64,000 nt of DNA, taken from positions 176,495-240,494 of the forward strand of contig CAZOOZ010000003.1 in assembly GCA_964581565.1 (NCBI GenBank), read 5' to 3'. Under the pieces are notes generated by a model that was not told the origin of the DNA, searched no databases, and saw nothing but the letters and a program-made list of their open reading frames with translations. This document shows, piece by piece, positions 53,502 through 62,205 of the stretch. Both the position numbers and the translations under genes were made by a program. The stretch comes from UBA1433 sp964581565. Lineage in GTDB: Bacteria > Bacillota > Clostridia > Eubacteriales > UBA1433. The first letter of the stretch is position 1. The number at the start of each line of letters is the position of its first letter.

Positions 53502-54272
53502 TTAAATATCCCATGCGGCCATAGGATTTTGTGTCGCAAATTTGCCGCCTGTGATCTCAAGGCAGGTTCCGCTGATATAAGAAGCATATTCCGATGCGAG
53601 AAACACGATGCCATAAGCCACATCTTCGGCTGTTCCAAACTTTCTCAGCGATATTGCCTCAAGCAATCTATCACGGTTTCTTGCAATGCTTTCATTATTG
53701 ATATCAGTTGCGATCAGCCCCGGTATATAGCCCACAACACGAATATTATAAGGTGCAAGTTCCGACGATAGAGTTCTTGTGAGACTGCTGATTGCTGCTT
53801 TGGTTGCCGCATAAACACCCGCATTTACCGAAGGCATAAGGCTTGCAAATGAAGCTGCGTTGATTAGCACTCCTCCGTTTTTCATCTTATCTTTTGCAAT
53901 TTTCGCACCAATATAAACCGATTTAACATTAATGTTAAAATAATCGTCCCAGCGCTCTTCAGGTGTATCCACGATTTTGCCCAATGTCATAAATCCCGCA
54001 TTGCTCACCCACACATCGATACCTCCCAGTGCCTCTTGCACATCATCTGCAAAGCGATAAAGCTGATCACTTTTGCCTACATCGCACACACCTCCATAGA
54101 CAGTTGTACCGAATTCTTTAATTTCCTCAACCGCTTTTCTTAGTTTGTCCTCTCTTCTTGCACACACAGCTACATTTGCTCCGCACTGCGCAAATACTTT
54201 AGCCGCAGCCAATCCTATACCGGCGTTTCCTCCTGTTATAACAACATTCTTACCTTTAAAATTCAGTTCCAC
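53502..54272 (-). CDS. Short-chain dehydrogenase/reductase (SDR family)
   Basis: 256 residues. Cofactor motif TGGNAGIG (T-G-x3-G-x-G), a following acidic/basic ARR that suggests NADP preference, NAG in VSNAGFM, Ser and the Y-A-A-T-K pair in NAGVYAATKAAISS. The C-terminal PG and SGTCLEITGGK are usual. The start is taken as GTG 54272 because AAAGGAG lies 8 bases before it; the frame extends to 54332 without a better site. Substrate unknown. Confidence 0.93.
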   Translation of the reverse strand: MELNFKGKNVVITGGNAGIGLAAAKVFAQCGANVAVCARREDKLRKAVEEIKEFGTTVYGGVCDVGKSDQLYRFADDVQEALGGIDVWVSNAGFMTLGKIVDTPEERWDDYFNINVKSVYIGAKIAKDKMKNGGVLINAASFASLMPSVNAGVYAATKAAISSLTRTLSSELAPYNIRVVGYIPGLIATDINNESIARNRDRLLEAISLRKFGTAEDVAYGIVFLASEYASYISGTCLEITGGKFATQNPMAAWDI

Positions 54273-54365
54273 TACTACCACTCCTTTACAGGTATTTTCT
54301 TTCAATATATCTCGTAGCATCAAGTATGTCAACCCAAATGATACAGCGTTATAATTATAACGATT

Positions 54366-54869
54366 TTATGTATGTATAAATCCTGTTTTAAAGGCAATTT
54401 CAAAGATAGCGCGTGTGAGATGTAATTGATTATTTAAGAAAACAAGAAATTTTTCTTCATTATCAATACTATTTTTAAAAGTTTTCATAAAAAAATCTTC
54501 CGAAAATTTTATATACTCTATATCATCCATAATCGCCTCATGGTAATAGATTTGATCGGCAAGCAACTCAGCTATATCATCATCGGAATAATTTTTTTCC
54601 TTAAATACCTGTTTTGAAATATCAACCACTTTTTTACTTAATATATCTATCGGCCTGATAGAATCAAACTGAATGATCAAAAATAAATATAGTAAAGTGA
54701 GTTTCATCGGAATGATTTGTAAACCGAGCTCCTCTATTTTCGAATCGCTTAAAGCTGGATCATATTCTTTGAGTGATTTTTTTGTATATAATGCCGATAC
54801 CCCCACAACCCAATGCACGGCTTCATAAGTATATGTATCAATATTTATCTTTTCTTTGCGACCGAACAT
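54366..54869 (-). CDS. Hypothetical protein, all-helical
   Basis: 167 residues, not recognised. It begins MFGRKEKINIDTYTYEAVHWVVG and has several amphipathic helices (IQFDSIRPIDILSKKVVDIS, DDIAELLADQIYYHEAIMDD). Conserved-looking acidic pairs and no transmembrane span. ATG 54869 is chosen over 54950 for its AAGGA site. It could belong to an uncharacterised clostridial family; no function is proposed. Confidence 0.6.
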   Translation of the reverse strand: MFGRKEKINIDTYTYEAVHWVVGVSALYTKKSLKEYDPALSDSKIEELGLQIIPMKLTLLYLFLIIQFDSIRPIDILSKKVVDISKQVFKEKNYSDDDIAELLADQIYYHEAIMDDIEYIKFSEDFFMKTFKNSIDNEEKFLVFLNNQLHLTRAIFEIAFKTGFIHT

Positions 54870-54962
54870 AACACTTTCCTTTTTGCATATCTTATAACAT
54901 GCCAAAGGCATTACTATTAATGTATATGTCACCTGTACATATATTATCATTTATTAAAAATA

Positions 54963-54990
54963 TAAAAAAAGAACGGTCCATTCCGCTCTC
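54963..54990 (-). terminator. Terminator of the ytrA-type ABC operon
   Basis: Minus strand: GAGCGG (54988-54983), loop of six, CCGTTC (54976-54971) with one G-T pair, followed by T7. Confidence 0.75.
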
Positions 54991-55021
54991 CTTTTATTAT
55001 GGCTGACGATTTTAGCCTATT

Positions 55022-55630
55022 TTATAATTCTTTATTTGTATAAATTTTAATACTTGCCCAAACAGATATGATCAATGCAAGTAAAATGAAGATAGGCAGT
55101 ATAAATTTAAGACTGCTCATAAATACCTCGCTCGGATGCGATACATTTAATTTAGACATAAACACAGCAAATAGTGCCGGAATCAAAAACACAATCAAAA
55201 TAAGCATTCGTCCTTTTTCCACGCCAAATTTGTACATCAACGGAAGAACAATGGAGAAAATTAGAATACTGATTCCCCAATACACAGCAGACGCAGAAAG
55301 ACTTTCAGCAAATGCTTTGGATATTACTATATTAAATACCAGTGAAATCATAAATCCTACCACGGATACAGCCAATGCAAGAACATATTTACTTAAAACA
55401 ACTTCTTTTTTTGAAACCGGCATCGTGAGTGAATATTTATCCCATTTTGCTTTCTCATCATAAGACAGCGCCGTAATCGGAAGAAAAATTGCAAATACGC
55501 AAATAAGCATACCGAAAAATCCTCCGTCCTTACTTGAAATACCGATTACAAGCCAAATAGCGATAATTAAAAGATACACTTTAGCCTGTTGTTTTAAATT
55601 GATGATATCTTTTAAAATTAAACCTTTCAT
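55022..55630 (-). CDS. ABC-2 type transporter permease
   Basis: 202 residues, six hydrophobic segments; starts MKGLILKDIINLKQQAKVY, the N-terminal signature of small ABC-2 permeases (BcrB/YtrC-like). TALSYDEKAKWDKYSLTMPVSKKEVVLSKYV is the conserved cytosolic loop. It pairs with the ATPase gene, whose stop overlaps its start by 4 bases. Likely exports or detoxifies a wall-active compound, as related systems do. Confidence 0.88.
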   Translation of the reverse strand: MKGLILKDIINLKQQAKVYLLIIAIWLVIGISSKDGGFFGMLICVFAIFLPITALSYDEKAKWDKYSLTMPVSKKEVVLSKYVLALAVSVVGFMISLVFNIVISKAFAESLSASAVYWGISILIFSIVLPLMYKFGVEKGRMLILIVFLIPALFAVFMSKLNVSHPSEVFMSSLKFILPIFILLALIISVWASIKIYTNKEL

Positions 55631-56475
55631 CTCGTGTTCTCCTTTACACAAAACAACATAATGTCTTCGATCGAAGCAGGATCAACAATTAAGTCTGCAC
55701 TTGCTTTATTTTTTAAGACAAGTGCTTCAACACCAAAACTGTTTTTCCTGTATCCCTTTACTATGTTTTTATCAAGTTGCTCAAACTGGGAAGAAGAGCA
55801 TTTTAAAATACCATACATATTTTTTAAGGTGTCTTTACCTTCACAAAAAAACAATCTGCCGTTATGGACAAAAGTAATGTAATCACATATTTTCTCAAGA
55901 TCGCTGATAATATGTGACGAAATCAAAATACTATGTGTTTCATCCTGAATAAATTCTAAAAAAACATCTAAAATCTCATCACGGATAATCGGATCAAGAC
56001 CGCTGGTGGCTTCATCGAGTATCAGAAGTTTGCTATCATGAGAAAGCGCGACGGCAATGGAAAGCTTCATCTTCATTCCTCGCGAATAGTCTTTAACAGC
56101 TTTCCTTTCCGGCAAAGCGAATTTAGTCGTATACTTCATAAAACGATTTTTATCCCATGTGGTATAGATATTTTGCATAATAATATTGATATCATTAATG
56201 CATAAGTTGTCTGGAAAACCACTTTCATCAAAAACAACACCAATGTTTTCCTTTATACGTATTTGACTGTCATTTAAAATATTACCAAACACTCTGACTT
56301 CACCGCCGTCATTATGAATTAAATTTAAAATTAGTTTGATAATTGTGCTTTTACCTGCTCCATTTTCTCCAATGAGCCCCATGATGCAGCCTGCCGGCAG
56401 CGAGAAACTTACATGATCTAAAGTAAAATCCACATATTTTTTCGTTAATCCTTTAATTTCTAGTGCATACTCCAT
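55627..56475 (-). CDS. ABC transporter ATP-binding protein (YtrB/BcrA type)
   Basis: 282 residues. Walker A GENGAGKST, Q-loop DESGFPDNL region, signature YSRGMKMK (in place of LSGGQ, as in the BcrA/YtrB branch), Walker B LLILDEATSGLD and the switch His in LISSHI. A C-terminal extension of about 70 residues is typical of the branch. The start follows the regulator stop by 2 bases. Confidence 0.95.
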   Translation of the reverse strand: MEYALEIKGLTKKYVDFTLDHVSFSLPAGCIMGLIGENGAGKSTIIKLILNLIHNDGGEVRVFGNILNDSQIRIKENIGVVFDESGFPDNLCINDINIIMQNIYTTWDKNRFMKYTTKFALPERKAVKDYSRGMKMKLSIAVALSHDSKLLILDEATSGLDPIIRDEILDVFLEFIQDETHSILISSHIISDLEKICDYITFVHNGRLFFCEGKDTLKNMYGILKCSSSQFEQLDKNIVKGYRKNSFGVEALVLKNKASADLIVDPASIEDIMLFCVKENTR

Positions 56476-56477
56476 TT

Positions 56478-56852
56478 TTATTCCTCCCTATATATAAGCG
56501 AAAGCATTTCTGTCAGCTCTTCTAAGTTTAGACTGCAACTCGAAGCAAGCTGTACAATCTCTTGCATAATCATCTCAATTTTTCTCAAATATTCTTCTTT
56601 AATAAAATCAATATTTTTACTTGCAACAAAACTTCCTTTTCCCGTGATGGATGTGATGAATCCGTCACGCTCAAGCTCTTCATATGCCCGCTTTGTCGTA
56701 ATCACACTGATACGCAGCTCTTTAGCAAGCAGCCTCATAGATGGCAGCGCATCGCCTTCTTTTAATTCTCCGGATATGATTTTATTTTTTATTTGAGAAC
56801 TGATTTGATCATATATTGGCTGATTATTTGAATTCCTGATAATGATGTCCAT
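56478..56852 (-). CDS. GntR-family regulator (YtrA subfamily)
   Basis: 124 residues. An N-terminal winged helix: PIYDQISSQIKNKIISGELKEGDALPS, LAKELRISVITTKRAYEELERDGFI, TGKGSFVA. The short C-terminal tail without a large effector domain defines the YtrA branch, which represses its own ABC operon. The operator candidate 56864-56896 lies just upstream. Confidence 0.94.
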   Translation of the reverse strand: MDIIIRNSNNQPIYDQISSQIKNKIISGELKEGDALPSMRLLAKELRISVITTKRAYEELERDGFITSITGKGSFVASKNIDFIKEEYLRKIEMIMQEIVQLASSCSLNLEELTEMLSLIYREE

Positions 56853-56863
56853 TGCCCACCTCT

Positions 56864-56896
56864 ATATAATGTATATATCTATTATATACATTATAT
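56864..56896. promoter_or_regulatory. Candidate autoregulatory operator of the YtrA-type gene
   Basis: ATATAATGTATATA (56864-56877), five bases, TATATACATTATAT (56883-56896): perfect 14-bp arms. It overlaps the -10 box (TATAAT, 56886-56881 on the minus strand) of the ytrA promoter and ends 11 bases from the start codon. Confidence 0.82.
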
Positions 56897-56908
56897 GCCA
56901 TATGTCAA
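56881..56908 (-). promoter_or_regulatory. ytrA-type operon promoter
   Basis: Minus strand: TTGACA (56908-56903), 16 bases, TATAAT (56886-56881). Confidence 0.8.
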
Positions 56909-56912
56909 ACAT

Positions 56913-56940
56913 AAAAAAAGCATCTTAAGATGCTTTTTTT
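56913..56940. terminator. Terminator after the coiled-coil membrane protein gene
   Basis: A 28-base perfect palindrome, GCATCTTAAGATGC with seven A and seven T at the ends, 16 bases from the stop of gene 56956-57396. Confidence 0.85.
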
Positions 56941-56955
56941 ATGTTTTTAAAATTA

Positions 56956-57396
56956 TTACTTCTGATTCATCGATTCAAGCTGCGAATTAATTTCCTCTGC
57001 TTTCATTTTCTCAATAATCGATTTGAGCTCTTCTATCTGTTTTTCGTAGGATATTTTCAGTTGCTCTATTTCCTCATTTTTTGCTTGTTTTTGCTCCCGC
57101 GTTAAAGCCTGCAATTCTTGTAAATGTTTATTTTTACTCCATTTTTGAAACGCAGATTTGTTTGCAATAATCAGTAAGACCAACAGCACAATCGCAAGTG
57201 CGGCAAACAAAGCCGCTTCGATCCATTGAAAAGTAACCGTAAAACTGCTGTAATCCTGTACCTTAATAGCAGCAATATTTTTATACTTATCAATTGCCAT
57301 AATCACACATGCAGCAATAAATGCCAAAACGATGATGAGCCCCAGTAGTTTTTTAAAAAATACACCGACTGAACTTACTTTATTTTCATCATTCAT
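56956..57396 (-). CDS. Small membrane protein with coiled-coil tail, unknown function
   Basis: 146 residues. Two membrane spans (about 16-35 and 57-78) are followed by a basic KWSKNKHLQ and a long Glu/Lys coiled coil (91-139) that should lie in the cytosol. Not recognised; it might scaffold a membrane complex. Clear ribosome site AAGGAAGTG before ATG 57396. Confidence 0.6.
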   Translation of the reverse strand: MNDENKVSSVGVFFKKLLGLIIVLAFIAACVIMAIDKYKNIAAIKVQDYSSFTVTFQWIEAALFAALAIVLLVLLIIANKSAFQKWSKNKHLQELQALTREQKQAKNEEIEQLKISYEKQIEELKSIIEKMKAEEINSQLESMNQK

Positions 57397-57653
57397 TACT
57401 ACACTTCCTTTGGCAGACTATTTACAAAATTATTGAATATACAGTTATTCATCAATACATTAAATTTATCATTTGCAGCATTCATTGTCAATTTATTTTC
57501 TGTAAATGCAACAAATATGTATAACATATTCATATTTTAAATTTGAATTCCTTTACAATTACGTTTACGCCTTGTTTTTATATGTGTCGTTCATATATAC
57601 TAAGCCATATTGCTTTTATCAATACAACTCTATACAGTCAGGAGAAACAATTT

Positions 57654-58040
57654 ATGAAACTACTTAAACAATTCGGCATTATTATGGGTGTATATGTAGG
57701 CTGTGAAATTTTTCTGATGTTTATTCCAATTCGTTTTCCTGCCAATGTGCTTGGCATGCTGGTCATGTTTGCCCTTTTATGTGCAAAAATTGTAAAATTG
57801 GATCAAATAGAAGAAGTAGCAGGTTTTCTTACAACTAATTTAGGATTTTTCTTTATCCCTGCCGGCGTCAACATCGCTTCTAATTTCGGGCTTGTCAAAG
57901 AAATTATTTTCCCAATTTTAATCATTTGTCTGATCGGTACGGCGTTGGTATTTACGGCTACTGTTTTTACAGCACGCGGCATACAAAAACTCTCATCGAA
58001 AAAACATATAAAAATAAATAAAGAAGGTATTGATGTATGA
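57654..58040 (+). CDS. lrgA: CidA/LrgA family membrane protein
   Basis: 128 residues, four hydrophobic segments. IRFPANVLGMLVMFALL (family: PG-S/N-x-x-GM), NLGFFFIPAGVN and a basic C-terminus. Holin-like proteins of this family affect murein hydrolase release and pyruvate or small-acid movement. ATG 57654 is taken because AGGAG is 9 bases upstream. Overlaps lrgB by 4 bases. Confidence 0.9.
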   Translation: MKLLKQFGIIMGVYVGCEIFLMFIPIRFPANVLGMLVMFALLCAKIVKLDQIEEVAGFLTTNLGFFFIPAGVNIASNFGLVKEIIFPILIICLIGTALVFTATVFTARGIQKLSSKKHIKINKEGIDV

Positions 58041-58735
58041 ATTTCTTAACACAAGTATTTTCTTCCCCTGTTGCGGGAATTTTGCTTACAATTTGTGCTT
58101 ACGTATTTACCACGTGGCTTCATAAAAAAACAAATATACCTTTTCTTCATCCTATGTTTATGTCTATCGTATTACTTGTGGCTTTTTTACTTATATTTAA
58201 AGTTGATTATTCGGTTTATGAAAACGGCGGAAAGATTATAACGTCTTTTTTCGGTCCTGTTACCGTGTGCCTTGCTGTTCCGCTGTATAAAAACAGAAAT
58301 AAACTGAAACAAAATATCCTTCCAATACTTATCGCAACAACTATCGGCAGCTTTGCATCTATTGTCTCTGTTGTTTTACTCGGTAAAATACTAAATCTTG
58401 ATACACAGATACTTTTATCTGTAATTCCCCGAAGTATCACAGCCCCGATTGGTCTTGAACTGAGCACTGAAATAGGTGGAATCATGTCGATTACGATGCT
58501 GTCCATCATTGTCACAGGCGCACTGGGTACCGTTATGCTGCCTATCCTGTTTAAGTGGTGCCGTGTTCAAGATGAAGTAGCAAACGGGCTAGCATTCGGC
58601 AATTCCGCACATGGTATGGGTGTTGTCATCGCAATGGAAAAGAGTGAGCTCATGGGCTCCATGGCCAGTCTGGCAATGGCTACTACTGGTGTGGTAAGTA
58701 TCTTTATCGCAAAACTTGTCCTTCCTTTTGTATAA
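58037..58735 (+). CDS. lrgB: CidB/LrgB family membrane protein
   Basis: 232 residues, seven or so hydrophobic segments. FGPVTVCLAVPLYKN, PRSITAPIGLELSTEIGG and GNSAHGMGVVIA are the family signatures. It works with the LrgA partner encoded just upstream. No LytSR two-component genes are visible. Confidence 0.94.
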   Translation: MNFLTQVFSSPVAGILLTICAYVFTTWLHKKTNIPFLHPMFMSIVLLVAFLLIFKVDYSVYENGGKIITSFFGPVTVCLAVPLYKNRNKLKQNILPILIATTIGSFASIVSVVLLGKILNLDTQILLSVIPRSITAPIGLELSTEIGGIMSITMLSIIVTGALGTVMLPILFKWCRVQDEVANGLAFGNSAHGMGVVIAMEKSELMGSMASLAMATTGVVSIFIAKLVLPFV

Positions 58736-58773
58736 GAATTTTTATTTAGTATATTAATATATTAAAATATTTC

Positions 58774-58802
58774 TTGACAACATAGATTTTCAATGCTATG
58801 AT
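58774..58802 (+). promoter_or_regulatory. ilv operon promoter
   Basis: TTGACA (58774-58779), 17 bases, TATGAT (58797-58802) with an upstream TGC that makes an extended -10 element. Start expected near 58809. Confidence 0.88.
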
Positions 58803-58830
58803 TATAAAAATTTACTTTGGAGAAAGAACA

Positions 58831-58950
58831 ATGGCAAACTATATTTTAAACAATATTCTCGTCATTATTAGCATTATCGTCATTATTAGCCTCGGTAATG
58901 TCATTTTGTATTTGCCAAAATCTTTTTCACGACACAGAGTAAAAACTTAA
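58831..58950 (+). CDS. Branched-chain leader peptide (attenuation control of ilv)
   Basis: 39 codons, ATG to TAA, with GGAG 8 bases upstream. Of 39 residues, 9 are Ile, 5 Leu and 4 Val, with LVIISIIVIIS in the middle. It sits between the ilv promoter and a strong intrinsic terminator, 75 bases before ilvB. This is the layout of leader peptides that sense charged tRNA for the operon's end products. Ribosome stalling at the Ile/Val run would leave TTTGCCAAA (58911-58919) free to pair. The peptide itself probably has no other function, although it could also form a membrane helix. Confidence 0.85.
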   Translation: MANYILNNILVIISIIVIISLGNVILYLPKSFSRHRVKT

Positions 58951-59004
58951 CTATAGTCGAGAAAGAGCCTTTGGCGAACAAGTCGCCAAAGGCTCTTTTT
59001 TTAT
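58911..59004 (+). terminator. ilv attenuator: terminator and alternative antiterminator pairing
   Basis: Terminator: a 16-bp stem, 58962-58977 with 58983-58998, 5-base loop, then a T run. Antiterminator candidate: TTTGCCAAA (58911-58919), inside the leader frame, pairs with TTTGGCGAA (58970-58978), which covers most of the terminator's 5' arm; nine pairs with one G-T. The two structures exclude each other. Confidence 0.8.
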
Positions 59005-59025
59005 AAATAAAGGAGGTATTATAGT

Positions 59026-60684
59026 TTGAAATTAACAGGTGCACAAATTCTAATTGAAGTATTTCGACAACAAGGCATTGACGCTGTGTTTGGTTATCCT
59101 GGCGGAACAGTGCTCAATATTTATGATGAATTATATAAAGCCGCGGATAAGTTAACACATTACACCACTTGTCACGAACAAGGTGCCATTCATGCCGCAG
59201 ATGGTTATGCAAGAGCAAGCGGAAAAGTCGGAGTTGTCATTGCCACTTCCGGCCCGGGCGCAACAAATCTTATTACAGGTCTTGCAACCGCATTTTTGGA
59301 TTCTATTCCCATTGTAGCCATCACAGGCAATGTCGCCTGTGAAATGATTGGAAGTGACAGCTTTCAGGAAGTCGACATTATCGGTGCAAGTATGTCGGTC
59401 ACCAAATATAACTACATTGTAAAAGATATCACTAAACTGGCATCAACCCTTACGGAGGCATTTTTTCTGGCGCAGTCAGGCAGACCGGGCCCGGTATTGG
59501 TCGATATTCCCAAAGATATTCAAACAGCTTCATGCGAGTATAAAGAAGCAGCTCCAAAGCAGCCGCAAAGGAAAATTTTTAATAACGATTCGGCATTTCG
59601 TACAGCCGCAAAAATGATTGAAAATTCAAACTGTCCATTTATCTACATCGGTGGCGGCGCCATTACTTCTCAATCTTCGAATGAAATTATTGCTTTGTCC
59701 GAAAAGCTAAATGCGCCTATGGGCAGCACTTTAATGGGGCTTTCCGCGATTCCGAAAACGCATCCTCTTTTTCTGGGAATGACGGGTATGCACGGCACAT
59801 ATGAATCGTCAAAAGCAATGTGGGAGTCTGATTTAATACTTGCTATAGGCACACGATTCTCAGACAGGGCTACCGGAAATAAAAACGAATATTCAAAAAA
59901 TAAAAAAATTATCCATATTGATATTGATCCGGTAGAGATCAGTAAAAATATTCCTTGCGACCTTGCGCTTGTAGGTGATATGAAAAATATCTTAAATAAT
60001 CTTTTGCATTTAATTCAATCTACAAAAACAAACAATTGGTTTAAAAAAATCGAATCATTCCATGTATTCTCCAGTTCAAACACCGACAGCGAGAAACTGA
60101 CTCCGAAAAGAATAATCGAAGCTGTCAGTCGTGGGGCTGATGATGATTGTATTGTTGCAACCGATGTCGGTCAGCATCAAATGTGGACAGCCCAATACTA
60201 TCCGTTCAAAACACCCCGTACTTTTATATCCTCGGGCGGTCTTGGCACCATGGGTTTTGGTATGGGTGCGGCAATCGGCGCCTGTATAGGCAAAGGCTTC
60301 AAACGAACAATTTTATTCACCAGCGACGGAAGCTTTCATATGAATTTAAATGAACTGGCTACAGCCGTATCAAATGATTTGCCTCTCATAGTCGTCGTTT
60401 TAAATAATAATGCCTTGGGTATGGTCAGACAATGGCAGACATTATTTTTCGATGGACGCTATTCAAATACCGAATTAAACAGAAAAACAAACTTTGCGGA
60501 GGTTGCCAAGTCATTTGGTGCACATGGCCTGTATGTTGAAAATTATTCATCCTTAAAAGATGCCCTTGATTTTGCCTTCGCGCAAGAGGGCCCCGTACTT
60601 ATAGATGCTTTTATCGACAAAGAAGAAAGAGTGCTGCCCATGATCCCTCCCGGCGGCACAATAAATGATGCTATATTAAATTAA
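59026..60684 (+). CDS. ilvB: Acetolactate synthase, large (catalytic) subunit
   Basis: 552 residues. TPP/FAD enzyme that joins pyruvate with pyruvate or 2-oxobutyrate. YPGGTVLNIYDELY and the catalytic Glu region TCHEQGAIHAADGYAR at the N-terminus; GPGATNLITG; C-terminal TPP-binding SDGSFHMNLNELATAV and NNALGMVRQWQ. The start is TTG 59026, placed by AGGAGG upstream and the family N-terminus MKLTGAQILIE. First structural gene after the attenuator. Confidence 0.97.
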   Translation: MKLTGAQILIEVFRQQGIDAVFGYPGGTVLNIYDELYKAADKLTHYTTCHEQGAIHAADGYARASGKVGVVIATSGPGATNLITGLATAFLDSIPIVAITGNVACEMIGSDSFQEVDIIGASMSVTKYNYIVKDITKLASTLTEAFFLAQSGRPGPVLVDIPKDIQTASCEYKEAAPKQPQRKIFNNDSAFRTAAKMIENSNCPFIYIGGGAITSQSSNEIIALSEKLNAPMGSTLMGLSAIPKTHPLFLGMTGMHGTYESSKAMWESDLILAIGTRFSDRATGNKNEYSKNKKIIHIDIDPVEISKNIPCDLALVGDMKNILNNLLHLIQSTKTNNWFKKIESFHVFSSSNTDSEKLTPKRIIEAVSRGADDDCIVATDVGQHQMWTAQYYPFKTPRTFISSGGLGTMGFGMGAAIGACIGKGFKRTILFTSDGSFHMNLNELATAVSNDLPLIVVVLNNNALGMVRQWQTLFFDGRYSNTELNRKTNFAEVAKSFGAHGLYVENYSSLKDALDFAFAQEGPVLIDAFIDKEERVLPMIPPGGTINDAILN

Positions 60685-60700
60685 ACAAGGAGAAATTATT

Positions 60701-61174
60701 ATGAATACTAAAGAATTTATATTATCAGTTCTTGTTAAAAACCAACCTGACTCACTTATGAGAATTTCGAATTTATTCTCACGCAGGGCTTATCCTATCA
60801 AGAGCATCTCTGTTGGAGAAGCGGAAGCAAATTCGCTTTCGAGGATCACAATCGTAAGCGAAGGAGAAGAACACGACCGACTGCAGATAGTTCGTCAGCT
60901 GGAAAAACTATGGATCGTTGAAAATGTAGAAATCATGACCTCGGCAGATATTTTCACGCGCGAGTTGATGCTTGTGCAGATGAATATAATGCACGAAAAC
61001 AAAGAAAGTTTGAAAAGCATTCTTGACCAGAACAATGCACGGATCGCAAGATTATCGTCTACTTCAATGATTATTGAAATTTCCGGCGAGACATTTAAAT
61101 TAAACGCATTTTTAACTGCGCTCAAACCCTTTCAAATTACTAAAGTCAGCCGTACAGGTCTAACGGCGATTTAA
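60701..61174 (+). CDS. ilvN: Acetolactate synthase, small (regulatory) subunit
   Basis: 157 residues. N-terminal ACT domain (SVLVKNQPDSLMRISNLFSRRAYPIKSISVGEAE) that binds valine, then a C-terminal domain (ELMLVQMNI, ISGETFKLNAFL). 16 bases after ilvB, AAGGAG before the ATG. Confidence 0.96.
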   Translation: MNTKEFILSVLVKNQPDSLMRISNLFSRRAYPIKSISVGEAEANSLSRITIVSEGEEHDRLQIVRQLEKLWIVENVEIMTSADIFTRELMLVQMNIMHENKESLKSILDQNNARIARLSSTSMIIEISGETFKLNAFLTALKPFQITKVSRTGLTAI

Positions 61175-61190
61175 TATAAAGGAGAAAAAA

Positions 61191-62180
61191 ATGGCTAAAT
61201 TATTCTATGAAAAAGATTGCAATGTAAATTTATTAAAAGGAAAAACCGTCGCGGTTATCGGCTATGGAAGCCAGGGTCATGCACACGCATTAAATTTGAA
61301 AGACAGTGGCATTGATGTTGTTATAGGACTTTATGAAGGAAGCAGATCAGCAAAAAAAGCAAAAGAAGACGGATTCGACGTTTGCTTAACAAAGGACGCC
61401 GTACAAAAAGCAGATATTGTTATGCTGCTTGTCAACGACGAAAAACAGGCTCAATTATACAAACAAAATGTAGAGCCTTATTTAAAAAGCGGTATGATCC
61501 TTGCCGTGGCACACGGTTTTAATCTTCATTTTAATCAAATCGTTCCGCCTTCCGACATTGACGTCATCATGATTGCTCCCAAAGGCCCAGGCCATACGGT
61601 TAGAAGCCAATATTTAGAAGGCAAAGGAGTACCTTGTCTTGTAGCTGTAATGCAGGATAATTCCGGCTCGGCACTTCAAACCGCTTTGTCCTATGCTGCG
61701 GGTATCGGCGGTGCAAGAGCCGGTATTTTACAGACAACGTTTAAAGAAGAAACGGAAACAGATTTATTTGGCGAACAAGCTGTATTATGCGGAGGTGTTA
61801 CTGCGCTTATGAAAGCCGGATTTGATACATTGGTTGAAGCAGGATATCAACCGGAAAGCGCTTATTTTGAATGCTTGCATGAGATGAAACTTATCATTGA
61901 TTTGGTTGTTGAAGGCGGACTTTCTTATATGAGATATTCTATTAGTGACACCGCTGAATACGGCGATTATATGACAGGTGAACGTATTATTACCGCGCAA
62001 ACTAAGGAAGAAATGAAAAAAATTCTTACCGAAATACAAGATGGCACCTTCGCGAGAAATTGGATTCTGGAAAATCAAGCCAACAGACCCGGATTCAACG
62101 CGAAAAGAAAAGCAGCTCAAGAAAGTCTCATTGAGCAGACAGGCGCTGCACTCAGAGAAAAAATGAGCTGGAAAAAATAA
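61191..62180 (+). CDS. ilvC: Ketol-acid reductoisomerase (NADP)
   Basis: 329 residues, class I length. Rossmann motif VIGYGSQGHAHALNLKDSG; IGLYEGSRS loop for the cofactor phosphate; PKGPGHTVR; metal ligands in DLFGEQAVLCGG and ECLHEMKLI; C-terminal SYMRYSISDTAEYGDY. Third gene of the operon; 10-16 base gaps on both sides. Confidence 0.98.
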   Translation: MAKLFYEKDCNVNLLKGKTVAVIGYGSQGHAHALNLKDSGIDVVIGLYEGSRSAKKAKEDGFDVCLTKDAVQKADIVMLLVNDEKQAQLYKQNVEPYLKSGMILAVAHGFNLHFNQIVPPSDIDVIMIAPKGPGHTVRSQYLEGKGVPCLVAVMQDNSGSALQTALSYAAGIGGARAGILQTTFKEETETDLFGEQAVLCGGVTALMKAGFDTLVEAGYQPESAYFECLHEMKLIIDLVVEGGLSYMRYSISDTAEYGDYMTGERIITAQTKEEMKKILTEIQDGTFARNWILENQANRPGFNAKRKAAQESLIEQTGAALREKMSWKK

Positions 62181-62205
62181 AGCAATATTGAAAGGGAGGT
62201 GCTTT

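Noticed and set aside
57514..57530. AATATG-TATAA-CATATT repeat upstream of lrgA as an operator
   Set aside because: Short, AT-only and about 125 bases from the start codon; too weak to claim.
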